Source: Bacteroidota bacterium (lineage in GTDB: Bacteria; Bacteroidota; Bacteroidia; Flavobacteriales; Weeksellaceae). Taken from it: a stretch of DNA of 15,085 nucleotides. Below, piece by piece: positions 7,789-14,860 of this stretch. Under the pieces are notes generated by a model. That model was not told the origin of the DNA and ran no database searches. It saw only the letters and a program-made list of their open reading frames with translations. Position 1 is the first letter of the stretch, and each line of letters begins with the position of its first letter. The position numbers were made by a program, and so were the translations under genes. The stretch is taken from positions 1-15,085 of the forward strand of contig JAEWZO010000011.1 of the NCBI GenBank assembly GCA_023458415.1, read 5' to 3'.

Positions 7789-8712
7789 ATGAACCGCAAA
7801 GATTTCTTGTTCAAAACTTCCGCAGCTTTTCTGGGTTTGGCAATCGCTCCTTCGGTGATGAGCTGCACTTCGCAGAGAACTGTTTTTAATCCAATTGCTC
7901 CTTCGGCCGGAAACTTAAAAACCGTTCGAGGAAAAGTTTCCCGATATGTAAATAAAGGCGGTTCAGTCGGTGTTTTTGAAACAAAGGATGGATTTGTCGT
8001 TGTAGATTCCCAGTTTCCGGATTCCATCCAACCTGTTTTGGATGCTGTTTCCACGAAAGGGAAACCAATTTTGTATCTTGCCAATACTCACCATCACGGC
8101 GATCACACTTCAGGAAATATTGCATTTAGAAACCTTACGCAGAATGTAGTTGCGCATTCAAGAGTTCCGGAACTGCAGAGGAAAGCAGCAGAGGTGAAAG
8201 GTAATCTTGATCAACAGTTGTACGCTAATTTACTCTTCGACGAAAAATTTAGTTTTGATCTCGGCAACGAAAAAGCAACGGCAATTCGTCTCGGCGCGGG
8301 ACACACTTTTGGCGATGTTGTGTATCATTTTGAGAAAGACAATGTGGTTCATATGGGAGATTTGATGTTTGTAGATATTGTCCCTGTATACCGAACAAAA
8401 GACGGCGCCAATTCCTTCGGCTGGCTTTTGGCTCTTGAAAAAGCACTCGAAATATTTTCCGATGATACTAAATTTATTTTCGGGCACGCCTCTCAACCCG
8501 AAAATACCGTCGGTACAAAAGAAAATTTAAGGGAAATGAGAAATTTCCTGGAAGCTTCAAACGTATTTATGCTAAAGAATATTGCTGAAGGAATTTCCAA
8601 CGAAGAAATTCTGAAAAAGCATCAGTTTATTCCGGGATTTGCCAATAGAACCACACCAGAAAGATTTCCGGATTTTCTTAAAGGTATTCGCGAAACTGTA
8701 GCCAAAAAATAG
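7789..8712 (+). CDS. MBL-fold metallo-hydrolase, predicted exported lipoprotein
   Basis: The 307-residue protein has the metallo-beta-lactamase fold signature NTHHHGDHTSG, giving His101, His103, Asp105 and His106, with further ligands His172 (GAGHTFGD), Asp191 (MGDLMF) and His233 (FGHAS). This full HxHxDH set indicates a two-metal site. The N-terminus MNRKDFLFKTSA followed by a hydrophobic run resembles a Tat signal with Arg-Lys in place of Arg-Arg, and VMSC places a lipobox cysteine at 26. The fold covers beta-lactamases, thioesterases, glyoxalase II-like and other hydrolases. The HHHGDH form occurs in many non-beta-lactamase members, so antibiotic hydrolysis should not be assumed. The ATG at 7789 is the only start that keeps the full leader. 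The gene diverges from the serine hydrolase and ends at a strong terminator. Confidence 0.9.
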   Translation: MNRKDFLFKTSAAFLGLAIAPSVMSCTSQRTVFNPIAPSAGNLKTVRGKVSRYVNKGGSVGVFETKDGFVVVDSQFPDSIQPVLDAVSTKGKPILYLANTHHHGDHTSGNIAFRNLTQNVVAHSRVPELQRKAAEVKGNLDQQLYANLLFDEKFSFDLGNEKATAIRLGAGHTFGDVVYHFEKDNVVHMGDLMFVDIVPVYRTKDGANSFGWLLALEKALEIFSDDTKFIFGHASQPENTVGTKENLREMRNFLEASNVFMLKNIAEGISNEEILKKHQFIPGFANRTTPERFPDFLKGIRETVAKK

Positions 8713-8728
8713 AATTTCAATTAAACAA

Positions 8729-8753
8729 AAAACTCCCGAATTTCGGGAGTTTT
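8729..8753. terminator. Bidirectional terminator between the metallohydrolase gene and icmF
   Basis: AAAACTCCCGA (8729-8739) and TCGGGAGTTTT (8743-8753) form a perfect 11-base stem with an ATT loop. A-rich and T-rich flanks on the two sides suit termination of both the plus-strand metallohydrolase gene and the minus-strand icmF. Confidence 0.9.
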
Positions 8754-8754
8754 A

Positions 8755-8779
8755 TCTTGATTCTTGGCTCTTGAATCTT
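8755..8779. repeat. Dispersed intergenic repeat, copy 1 (short)
   Basis: This stretch contains TTCTTGGCTCTTG (8761-8773), identical to 14824-14836, and TCTTGAATCTT (8769-8779), the exact reverse complement of 14776-14786. Both matches lie in intergenic DNA directly after a gene end. The shared words are short but appear together in both places, which suggests members of a degenerate repeat family. Confidence 0.5.
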
Positions 8780-8781
8780 TT

Positions 8782-11700
8782 TTACATATTTCTACGGTAT
8801 TTTCCACCCACTTCAAACAGTGCATTCGTAATCTGTCCAAGCGAGCAATGTTTTCCGGCTTCCATCATCACTTCAAACAAATTCTGCTGATTGATGGCTG
8901 CTTTCTGAAGATTTGCGAGCATTTCTTCTGATTTGTCCGAATGTGCGTTCTGGAAATTCTCCAGATTCTGAATCTGTGCCAGCTTTTCTTCTTCGGTGGA
9001 ACGGATTACTTCGCCCGGAAGAACTGTTGGAGAACCGTCTTTTCCGAGGAAGGAGTTCACGCCGATAATCGGATATTCTCCGGTGTGTTTCAGCCATTCG
9101 TAATGCATCGATTCTTCCTGAATTTTTGAACGCTGATACATCGTTTCCATTGCACCAAGCACGCCGCCTCTTTCAGTAATTCTGTCAAATTCGGCATAAA
9201 CCGCTTCTTCTACTAAATCGGTTAATTCTTCAATAATAAATGAACCTTGCAGCGGATTTTCATTTTTCGCCAAACCTAATTCTTTGTTGATAATCAACTG
9301 AATCGCCATCGCTCTTCTTACAGATTCTTCGGTTGGCGTTGTGATTGCCTCATCGTAAGCGTTGGTATGCAGTGAGTTGCAATTGTCGTAAATTGCATAC
9401 AGCGCCTGAAGCGTAGTTCTGATATCGTTGAAATCAATCTCCTGCGCGTGTAGTGATCTTCCCGAAGTTTGGATGTGGTATTTCAGCATCTGCGATCTTT
9501 CGTCTGCGCCGTATTTGTACTTCATCGCTTTCGCCCAGATTCTTCTGGCAACACGTCCGATTACCGCATATTCCGGATCAACGCCGTTGGAGAAGAAGAA
9601 GGAAAGGTTCGGTGCAAACGCGTTGATATCCATTCCGCGACTCAAATAATATTCCACATACGTGAAACCGTTTGCGAGCGTGAACGCCAGCTGAGAAATC
9701 GGATTCGCGCCGGCTTCTGCAATGTGATATCCGGAAATGGAAACCGAATAGAAATTTCTCACTTTTTCCTTGATGAAATATTCCTGAACGTCGCCCATTA
9801 ATCTCAAAGCAAATTCAGTGGAAAAAATACAGGTGTTTTGTGCCTGATCTTCCTTCAGAATGTCCGCCTGAACAGTTCCACGAACGGTTGCGATGGTTTC
9901 AGCTTTGATTTTATTGTAAACCTCTGCATCCAGAATTTCATCACCTGTAATTCCTAAAAGTTTCAAGCCCAAACCATTATTGGAAGGGGGAAGTTCGCCG
10001 CTGTAGGAAGGTCTTTTCAAACCTTTATCGTCAAATTTCGATTTGAGTTTTTCCTCGACTTTGTCCCAAAGATTGTTTTCTTCGATATATTTTTCACAGT
10101 TCTGGTCGATGGCTGCATTCATGAAAAACGCCAGAAGCATCGGAGCCGGACCGTTAATCGTCATGGAAACTGAAGTCAGAGCATTAATCAGGTCAAAACC
10201 TGAATACAGTTTTTTTGCATCATCCAATGTCGCGATGGAAACTCCGGCGTTTCCGATTTTCCCGTAAATATCCGGTGGTAAAGCAGGATCCTGTCCGTAC
10301 AGTGTCACCGAGTCGAAAGCTGTAGAAAGTCTTTTCGCAGGCATTTCTGCAGAAACGTAATGGAAACGACGGTTGGTTCTTTCCGGGCCGCCTTCTCCGG
10401 CAAACATTCTTGTCGGGTCTTCTCCGGTTCTCTTGAATGGATAAATTCCTGCGGTGTAAGGAAATTGTCCCGGAACGTTTTCCTGACATTTCCAACGGAT
10501 AAGGTCGCCCCAATCCTGGAATTTAGGTAAAGAAATTTTCGGAATTTTCAGTCCGGAAAGCGATTCGGATTTGGTGTCCACCTTAATTTCTTTTCCGCGA
10601 ACGAAATAGGAATAGGTATCTTCCTTCATTTCTTCCTTAAAATGGTGCCATCCGTGAAGGAAAGCCACGTTTTCTTCCAGTAAATCTTTCTTGGTTTTCA
10701 GGAAAACTTTTTCCAGTTTATCGTGTGTATGCTCGTCGTCGGTAATCAAGACTTTTGCTCCGTCAATGAGGTACATTTTTTTCGCAATCAGTGCCTGTTC
10801 TTCAACATTTTTGTCGTAACCGCGGTTGTTTTCCACAATTTCGGAAAGGTAACGCACACGTTTTGGCGGAATTACAGTAGTGTCGTCGGAAACATTCTGC
10901 TCTACGTATTCCGCAAACTGTGGTGCGCTGTCGCCCTGAGCTTTCTTAAGCGTTTCATTAACCTTATTCATTAAAACGTTGTACACTTCCGTGGTTCCCC
11001 AGTCGTTGAACTGTGATGCTTTGGTAGCATATACCGGCATATTTTCAAGTGGCTGATCGAAAGCCGTGTGATTTCTCTGGAACTGCTTTCTCACTGCCTG
11101 AAGCGCATCCAAAGCACCTCTTTTGTCTGATTTATTGAGCGCTACCAAATCAGCGTAATCCAACATGTCGATTTTTTCCAACTGTGTCGAAGCACCGTAT
11201 TCAGGCGTCATCACATACATCGAAACATCGGCAATTTCCGTGATTTCTGAACCACTCTGTCCGATTCCTGAAGTTTCAAGGATGATGACATCCGGCTGAG
11301 CAATTTTCAGAATGTTGATGGCTGAATGAATGTATGGCGAAACCGAAACGTTATTCTCACGCGTCGCCATCGAACGCATATACACGCGTTTGTCATTGAT
11401 GGAATTCATCCGGATTCTGTCGCCCAGAAGTGCGCCTCCCGTTTTCTTCTTGGAAGGATCGACGGAAATAATCGCGATTTTCTTTTCGGGATTTGCACGA
11501 AGGAATCTTCTCACGATTTCATCGGTTAAAGACGATTTTCCTGCTCCTCCGGTTCCTGTAATACCGATAATCGGGATTTTGGAATCCTTTGCTTTTTCGT
11601 CAATGGCTTTTACCAAATCGGTTTTTTCATCAGAGAAATTCTCAACCGCCGAAATAACCTGCGCAATGGATTTTGAATCTTCAAATGAAATTTTATCCAA

Positions 11701-12162
11701 ATCGGAAACCGATACTTCTGAACCTGTTGCAAAATCAGATCTCTGAACCAAATCATCAATCATTCCCTGTAAACCGAGTTCACGACCGTCATCAGGCGAA
11801 TAAATACGGTCGATTCCGTAATCCATCAGATCCTTGATTTCTTCCGGAAGAATTACACCGCCACCGCCGCCAAAAATTTTGATTTGCGGAGCTCCTTTTT
11901 CTCTCAAAAGGTCGTAGATGTATTTGAAATATTCGTTGTGCCCACCCTGATAAGAAGTCAGCGCAATAGCATTTGCATCTTCCTGAATCGCAGTGTTCAC
12001 CACTTCTTCCGCAGATTTGTCGTGTCCAAGGTGAATGACTTCGCATCCCGTTCCCTGAATGACGCGGCGCATGATGTTGATGGCTGCATCGTGTCCGTCG
12101 AACAACGATGCTGCGGTTACGATTCTTACTTTGTTTTTAGGTTCGTATTTTGAGGTTTCCAT
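8782..12162 (-). CDS. icmF: Fused isobutyryl-CoA mutase IcmF (B12 domain, G-protein chaperone, mutase domain)
   Basis: This 1126-residue protein fuses three parts. Residues about 10-140 are a cobalamin-binding domain with DGHDAA (lower-ligand His24), Ser70 and a GGGGG run at 98-102. Residues about 195-420 are a MeaB-type GTPase chaperone with P-loop GTGGAGKS (203-210), SVDPSKKKTGGALLGDRIR, ETSGIGQSGSE and NKSD (343-346). The rest is the acyl-CoA mutase barrel, with YPFKRTGEDPTRMFAGEGG, TSVSMTINGPA, SISGYHIAEAGAN, FAPNLSFFFSNG and QTSGRSLHAQE. Residues aligning with methylmalonyl-CoA mutase Tyr89 and Arg207 are Phe587 and Gln775, the pattern of isobutyryl-CoA mutase. IcmF interconverts isobutyryl-CoA and n-butyryl-CoA (and some C5 acyl-CoAs) by an adenosylcobalamin radical mechanism, and the G domain loads and protects cofactor. 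It acts in the cytoplasm. It lies 76 bases downstream of the DUF3667 gene with no terminator between. Confidence 0.95.
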   Translation of the reverse strand: METSKYEPKNKVRIVTAASLFDGHDAAINIMRRVIQGTGCEVIHLGHDKSAEEVVNTAIQEDANAIALTSYQGGHNEYFKYIYDLLREKGAPQIKIFGGGGGVILPEEIKDLMDYGIDRIYSPDDGRELGLQGMIDDLVQRSDFATGSEVSVSDLDKISFEDSKSIAQVISAVENFSDEKTDLVKAIDEKAKDSKIPIIGITGTGGAGKSSLTDEIVRRFLRANPEKKIAIISVDPSKKKTGGALLGDRIRMNSINDKRVYMRSMATRENNVSVSPYIHSAINILKIAQPDVIILETSGIGQSGSEITEIADVSMYVMTPEYGASTQLEKIDMLDYADLVALNKSDKRGALDALQAVRKQFQRNHTAFDQPLENMPVYATKASQFNDWGTTEVYNVLMNKVNETLKKAQGDSAPQFAEYVEQNVSDDTTVIPPKRVRYLSEIVENNRGYDKNVEEQALIAKKMYLIDGAKVLITDDEHTHDKLEKVFLKTKKDLLEENVAFLHGWHHFKEEMKEDTYSYFVRGKEIKVDTKSESLSGLKIPKISLPKFQDWGDLIRWKCQENVPGQFPYTAGIYPFKRTGEDPTRMFAGEGGPERTNRRFHYVSAEMPAKRLSTAFDSVTLYGQDPALPPDIYGKIGNAGVSIATLDDAKKLYSGFDLINALTSVSMTINGPAPMLLAFFMNAAIDQNCEKYIEENNLWDKVEEKLKSKFDDKGLKRPSYSGELPPSNNGLGLKLLGITGDEILDAEVYNKIKAETIATVRGTVQADILKEDQAQNTCIFSTEFALRLMGDVQEYFIKEKVRNFYSVSISGYHIAEAGANPISQLAFTLANGFTYVEYYLSRGMDINAFAPNLSFFFSNGVDPEYAVIGRVARRIWAKAMKYKYGADERSQMLKYHIQTSGRSLHAQEIDFNDIRTTLQALYAIYDNCNSLHTNAYDEAITTPTEESVRRAMAIQLIINKELGLAKNENPLQGSFIIEELTDLVEEAVYAEFDRITERGGVLGAMETMYQRSKIQEESMHYEWLKHTGEYPIIGVNSFLGKDGSPTVLPGEVIRSTEEEKLAQIQNLENFQNAHSDKSEEMLANLQKAAINQQNLFEVMMEAGKHCSLGQITNALFEVGGKYRRNM

Positions 12163-12238
12163 AAAGAATTTTAGAAAAATTGTGGATTTCTCGAAGATAG
12201 TTAAAACCGAACAAATTGGAAAGCGCTGAATAAAGAAA

Positions 12239-13318
12239 TTAATGTATTAAAAGTATACTCATTATTACCAGAATAACGAGTGCGCCCATCATCCCGATGA
12301 AATTTAGAATCATTAATGCCGTACCCTTGTAAAAAGTTGTCTTTCTGCTGGTGTGATACACCTTTCGATGCGTAATAAAAAAGTATGCGACTGCATAAAA
12401 AGCTAAAGCAATAGTTAGTATTGTGATGGGAATAGTCGCAAAAGTGGAATTGCCGAATAAACCAAGAAATGATGAAAGCAAAGAAATCATTAAAATTGAT
12501 AGCAGCAGAAAGGAAAAATAATGAAGAGTAAAAACCCCATGATCAAAGTACCACCATCTTTTTTTATTATGAAAAATCCACATCAGAAAAGCGAAAATCG
12601 GCATATAAACGAAAAGTGCTTTCGGAATCATATTCACAAAAATTTCCTCGAATTTTTCCTTAATCTGGCCAATGCTGAAGCCTTCTTCTTTAAGCTGGAA
12701 GTACTTTTTTGCAAACGGCCGGTTTAGTTTGTATCCGATTCCGGATTTTCGGTAAATAGAATCGAACTGTTTTAAATTTTCTGCTCCGAAATAACCGGAT
12801 TCCAATTTCATTTTAGAAATCCGTTCGTCTTCAGAAATTAAAGTATCGCTATGTACTGAAGGTTGTTTTTCTAGTTCTTTTAAGTCATTTTCAGAAATCA
12901 GGTTTTCTTCTCTAAAATCTATTAATTCAGTTTTATTTCTGTTTGAGTCGGTGGCTTCAGCTTTTCGGATGCTCTGCGAATCCTGCAGTGTGATGACTTC
13001 CTTTTTAGGAAGAAAAGCCAAAATCAGAAATGTTGCGAAACTCACAAAAATATACAGCTTAACCGGCGCTACAAATAACTGTCGGCGACCGGCAAGATAA
13101 ATATGCGTGAGATTGCCGGGTTTGAAGAAAAGGTTTTTCAGGGTTTTCCAAAACGGACCGTCATAATGTGTGAAATCTTCAAAAAAATGTGTGAAGAGGT
13201 AATGAAACGGTTTTCTTGGCTCTGTATTTTCCTGTCCGCATCGTGCACAAAACCTGTCGGTGACGGTATTCCCACAGTTCAGACAGTTGTTTTCTTCCCG
13301 AAGCTTGCCATGGCTCAT
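12239..13318 (-). CDS. DUF3667 membrane protein with N-terminal zinc ribbon
   Basis: The 359-residue protein starts with a zinc-ribbon pattern, CLNCG (Cys12, Cys15) and CARCGQ (Cys24, Cys27), followed by HFFEDFTHYDGPFW (44-57) and FFKPGNL...YLAGRRQLFVAPVKLYIFVSF, which are hallmarks of DUF3667. Hydrophobic segments lie at about 83-103, 232-249, 265-287, 293-315 and 333-357. Between the first and second is a charged soluble stretch of about 125 residues. The family is widespread in Bacteroidota, integral to the membrane and without established function. The start is the ATG at 13318, supported by a consensus -7 box 17 bases upstream. It may be read through into icmF, but nothing in the sequence ties the two functionally. 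Confidence 0.88.
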   Translation of the reverse strand: MSHGKLREENNCLNCGNTVTDRFCARCGQENTEPRKPFHYLFTHFFEDFTHYDGPFWKTLKNLFFKPGNLTHIYLAGRRQLFVAPVKLYIFVSFATFLILAFLPKKEVITLQDSQSIRKAEATDSNRNKTELIDFREENLISENDLKELEKQPSVHSDTLISEDERISKMKLESGYFGAENLKQFDSIYRKSGIGYKLNRPFAKKYFQLKEEGFSIGQIKEKFEEIFVNMIPKALFVYMPIFAFLMWIFHNKKRWWYFDHGVFTLHYFSFLLLSILMISLLSSFLGLFGNSTFATIPITILTIALAFYAVAYFFITHRKVYHTSRKTTFYKGTALMILNFIGMMGALVILVIMSILLIH

Positions 13319-13335
13319 AAGGTATAATTTTTAAA

Positions 13336-13343
13336 CAAAATTA
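13336..13343 (-). promoter_or_regulatory. -7 promoter box for the DUF3667 gene
   Basis: On the minus strand this is TAATTTTG, a perfect TAnnTTTG box, 17 bases before the ATG at 13318. A TTG at 13369-13367 lies 23 bases further upstream, at the long end of the usual spacing. Confidence 0.5.
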
Positions 13344-13416
13344 ATTATTAAAAAGGAACACTTAACCAAGAAAAAAGTAATGTTGTTTAATTTAGAATGA
13401 TTTGAAGGAAAATGTA

Positions 13417-13424
13417 TAGTTTTG
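13417..13424 (+). promoter_or_regulatory. Putative -7 box for the small membrane protein gene
   Basis: TAGTTTTG fits TAnnTTTG exactly and ends five bases before the ATG at 13430, which would make the transcript nearly leaderless. No TTG is found at the usual -33 distance, so this is tentative. If the start at 13412 is used instead, the box lies inside the gene and is probably chance. Confidence 0.3.
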
Positions 13425-13429
13425 CGGGA

Positions 13430-13762
13430 ATGAATAGAGCGGTTATTTATTTTTTTGCCGGTACGTTGATCAGTTTTTTACTCAATCATTATGTTTTTGA
13501 GAGCCTGGGCTGGGTAAAAGATTTGTTCAACGCGGCAGCTTTTGGTTTGGGGTGGGGAATGGCTTATTTCGTTGACCGTCCGGAATGGCCTTTGACGAAA
13601 AAAATGGGCATTTCGCTGATTGGAATTGCACTGCTACTTTTAGTAGGATTTATCTTTTTCGATTTTGAAACCGCAGTTCCGTCCATTATAAAATTCTCCA
13701 CAGTTTTTGTCGCGTATTATTTGCTGGCAAGTTTTCGGGAATCGAAATCGCTGCGAAACTGA
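13430..13762 (+). CDS. Small hypothetical integral membrane protein
   Basis: The protein is 110 residues from the ATG at 13430, with four hydrophobic segments: near residues 3-20, 27-41, 52-71 and 79-96. It has few charged residues outside the loops and no soluble domain. An in-frame ATG at 13412 would add MYSFAG. The later start is preferred because a perfect TAnnTTTG box (TAGTTTTG, 13417-13424) lies between the two and because MNRAVIYFF begins directly in the first helix. No family was recognised. It stands alone between the DUF3667 gene and the ribosomal genes, with no clear hairpin terminator after its stop. The function is unknown. Confidence 0.7.
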   Translation: MNRAVIYFFAGTLISFLLNHYVFESLGWVKDLFNAAAFGLGWGMAYFVDRPEWPLTKKMGISLIGIALLLLVGFIFFDFETAVPSIIKFSTVFVAYYLLASFRESKSLRN

Positions 13763-13868
13763 TTCTATTCTTAGGTCTTTTTTTGAGGGTCGCTTTTTAG
13801 AAACTACTGAAAATCAATAATTTTTAAATATTTTCCGGATGTCTTTTCTCTTTTAAGGAAAAAAGTCA

Positions 13869-13876
13869 TACCTTTG
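13869..13876 (+). promoter_or_regulatory. -7 promoter box for the rplM-rpsI genes
   Basis: TACCTTTG is a perfect TAnnTTTG box, followed by CAC as in many strong flavobacterial promoters. It lies 46 bases before the rplM GTG, giving a leader of about 40 bases. The region before it is T/A-rich without an exact TTG at -33. Confidence 0.55.
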
Positions 13877-13899
13877 CACACCCTTATTGGGAAAATTAT

Positions 13900-13914
13900 G
13901 TTTAATCATTAAAC
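13900..13914 (+). promoter_or_regulatory. Perfect palindrome in the rplM leader
   Basis: GTTTAATCATTAAAC lies between the predicted transcription start and the rplM GTG at 13923. In RNA it could form a six-base-pair stem with a UCA loop eight bases before the start codon, a position suited to control of translation initiation. It also overlaps a tiny open frame, ATG at 13898 to TAA at 13912 (Met-Phe-Asn-His). Confidence 0.3.
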
Positions 13915-13922
13915 TTACAAGT

Positions 13923-14378
13923 GTGAATACATTAAGTTACAAAACAGTTTCAGCGAACAAAGCTACCGCTAATAAAGAATGGGTTGTGGTAGACGCTGAA
14001 GGGCAGCCATTAGGAAGGTTAGCTTCCACGGTTGCAAAGATTTTGAGAGGTAAGCACAAGACAAATTTCACGCCTCACGCAGACTGCGGAGATAACGTGA
14101 TTGTTTTGAATGCTGGAAAGATTACTCTTTCAGGAAACAAATGGGCTGATAAGACTTACATTTGGCATACAGGATATCCTGGTGGCCAGAAGTCGCAGAC
14201 AGCTGAAGAGCTATTGAAAAAAGATCCAATGAAAGTTTTGGAAAAATCCGTAAAAGGAATGCTTCCAAAAACCAAGCTTGGAACTCAGCTGTTCAAAAAC
14301 CTTTATCTTTATGAAGGTACTGAACACAAACATGAAGCTCAGCAGCCAAAAACTATTAATGTTAACGAATTTAAATAA
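13923..14378 (+). CDS. rplM: 50S ribosomal protein L13
   Basis: L13 is an early-assembling large-subunit protein that binds 23S rRNA. From the GTG at 13923 the protein is 151 residues, as usual for Flavobacteriia, and begins (V/M)NTLSYKTVSANKATANKEW, which matches the family N-terminus in this phylum. The landmarks WVVVDAEGQPLGRLAS, ILRGKHKTNFTPHADCGDNV, HTGYPGGQ and KGMLPKTKLGTQLFKNL are all present. A longer frame from a TTG at 13887 adds residues with no family counterpart and is rejected. The GTG initiator is unusual for a highly expressed ribosomal gene. rpsI follows after five bases, the conserved rplM-rpsI pair, and a consensus promoter box lies upstream at 13869. Confidence 0.96.
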   Translation: MNTLSYKTVSANKATANKEWVVVDAEGQPLGRLASTVAKILRGKHKTNFTPHADCGDNVIVLNAGKITLSGNKWADKTYIWHTGYPGGQKSQTAEELLKKDPMKVLEKSVKGMLPKTKLGTQLFKNLYLYEGTEHKHEAQQPKTINVNEFK

Positions 14379-14383
14379 TTAAT

Positions 14384-14770
14384 ATGTCTACAGTTCATAA
14401 AATTGGAAGAAGAAAAACTTCAGTAGCAAGAGTTTACGTGAAGCCAGGTTCTGGTAACATCACTGTGAACGGTAAAGATGCGAAAGAGTATTTCTCAACA
14501 GATGTAATGGTTTACAAGTTGAACCAGCCTTTCATCCTAACTGAAACTGCAGGTCAGTACGATGTTACCGTAAACGTTTTCGGTGGCGGTAATACAGGAC
14601 AGGCAGAAGCGATCAGACTGGGAGTTTCCAGAGCACTTTGCGAAATCAATGCAGAATTCAGACTGGCACTTAAGCCACACGGACTTCTTACAAGAGACGC
14701 AAGAATGGTGGAAAGAAAGAAACCAGGTCAGAAGAAAGCAAGAAAGAGATTCCAGTTCTCTAAACGTTAA
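14384..14770 (+). CDS. rpsI: 30S ribosomal protein S9
   Basis: S9 is a small-subunit head protein whose C-terminal tail reaches the P-site tRNA. The 128-residue protein has KIGRRKTSVARVYVKPGSGN (6-25), NVFGGGNTGQAEAIRLGVSR, KPHGLLTRDARMVERKKPGQ and the basic tail KKARKRFQFSKR that ends in the Lys-Arg terminus expected of the family. It is co-transcribed with rplM (five-base gap). The start is preceded by A/T-rich sequence with no Shine-Dalgarno motif, as is normal in this phylum. Confidence 0.97.
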   Translation: MSTVHKIGRRKTSVARVYVKPGSGNITVNGKDAKEYFSTDVMVYKLNQPFILTETAGQYDVTVNVFGGGNTGQAEAIRLGVSRALCEINAEFRLALKPHGLLTRDARMVERKKPGQKKARKRFQFSKR

Positions 14771-14840
14771 TCAAGAAGATTCAAGATGCGAGACGCGAGA
14801 TTCGATACTTTTGAAAATCTTTGTTCTTGGCTCTTGGTTC
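14771..14840. repeat. Dispersed intergenic repeat, copy 2 (long, imperfect inverted repeat)
   Basis: Directly after the rpsI stop lies AAGATTCAAGA (14776-14786), a GAGACGCGAGATTCGA core, and TTCTTGGCTCTTGG (14824-14837). The left and right parts are imperfect inverse complements, so the transcript could fold into a long interrupted hairpin. Short exact matches to 8755-8779 link the two sites. It may also work as a weak terminator for rplM-rpsI. TACTTTTG at 14806-14813 inside it fits the -7 box consensus and might help drive rpsB. Confidence 0.5.
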
Positions 14841-14860
14841 TATTATCTAATCAAAAAAAT

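Noticed and set aside
7695..8084. Minus-strand N-terminal extension of the serine hydrolase (130 residues)
   Set aside because: It is antisense to the metallohydrolase gene for most of its length, and the lipoprotein signal peptide begins at 7694.
7789..8712. Metallohydrolase as a resident carbapenemase of the BlaB, IND or GOB type
   Set aside because: The fold and metal motif are shared by many other hydrolases, and the sequence did not read as any of those enzymes. Calling it a resistance gene would be unsupported.
8873..12153. Several open frames of 60-140 codons inside icmF on other frames and strands
   Set aside because: They overlap a gene with strong family support along its whole length and show no signal peptide, domain or coding sense.
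12192..12199. Minus-strand TATCTTCG as an icmF promoter box
   Set aside because: It has one mismatch to TAnnTTTG and no TTG at the expected distance; read-through from the DUF3667 gene is equally possible.
13832..13868. Hairpin terminator in the T/A-rich stretch before the rplM promoter
   Set aside because: The candidate arms pair with several mismatches and mostly A-T bases, so it is not distinguishable from chance.
13887..13922. TTG-initiated extension of L13
   Set aside because: The added residues have no counterpart in the L13 family and lie in the leader. The GTG at 13923 matches the conserved N-terminus.
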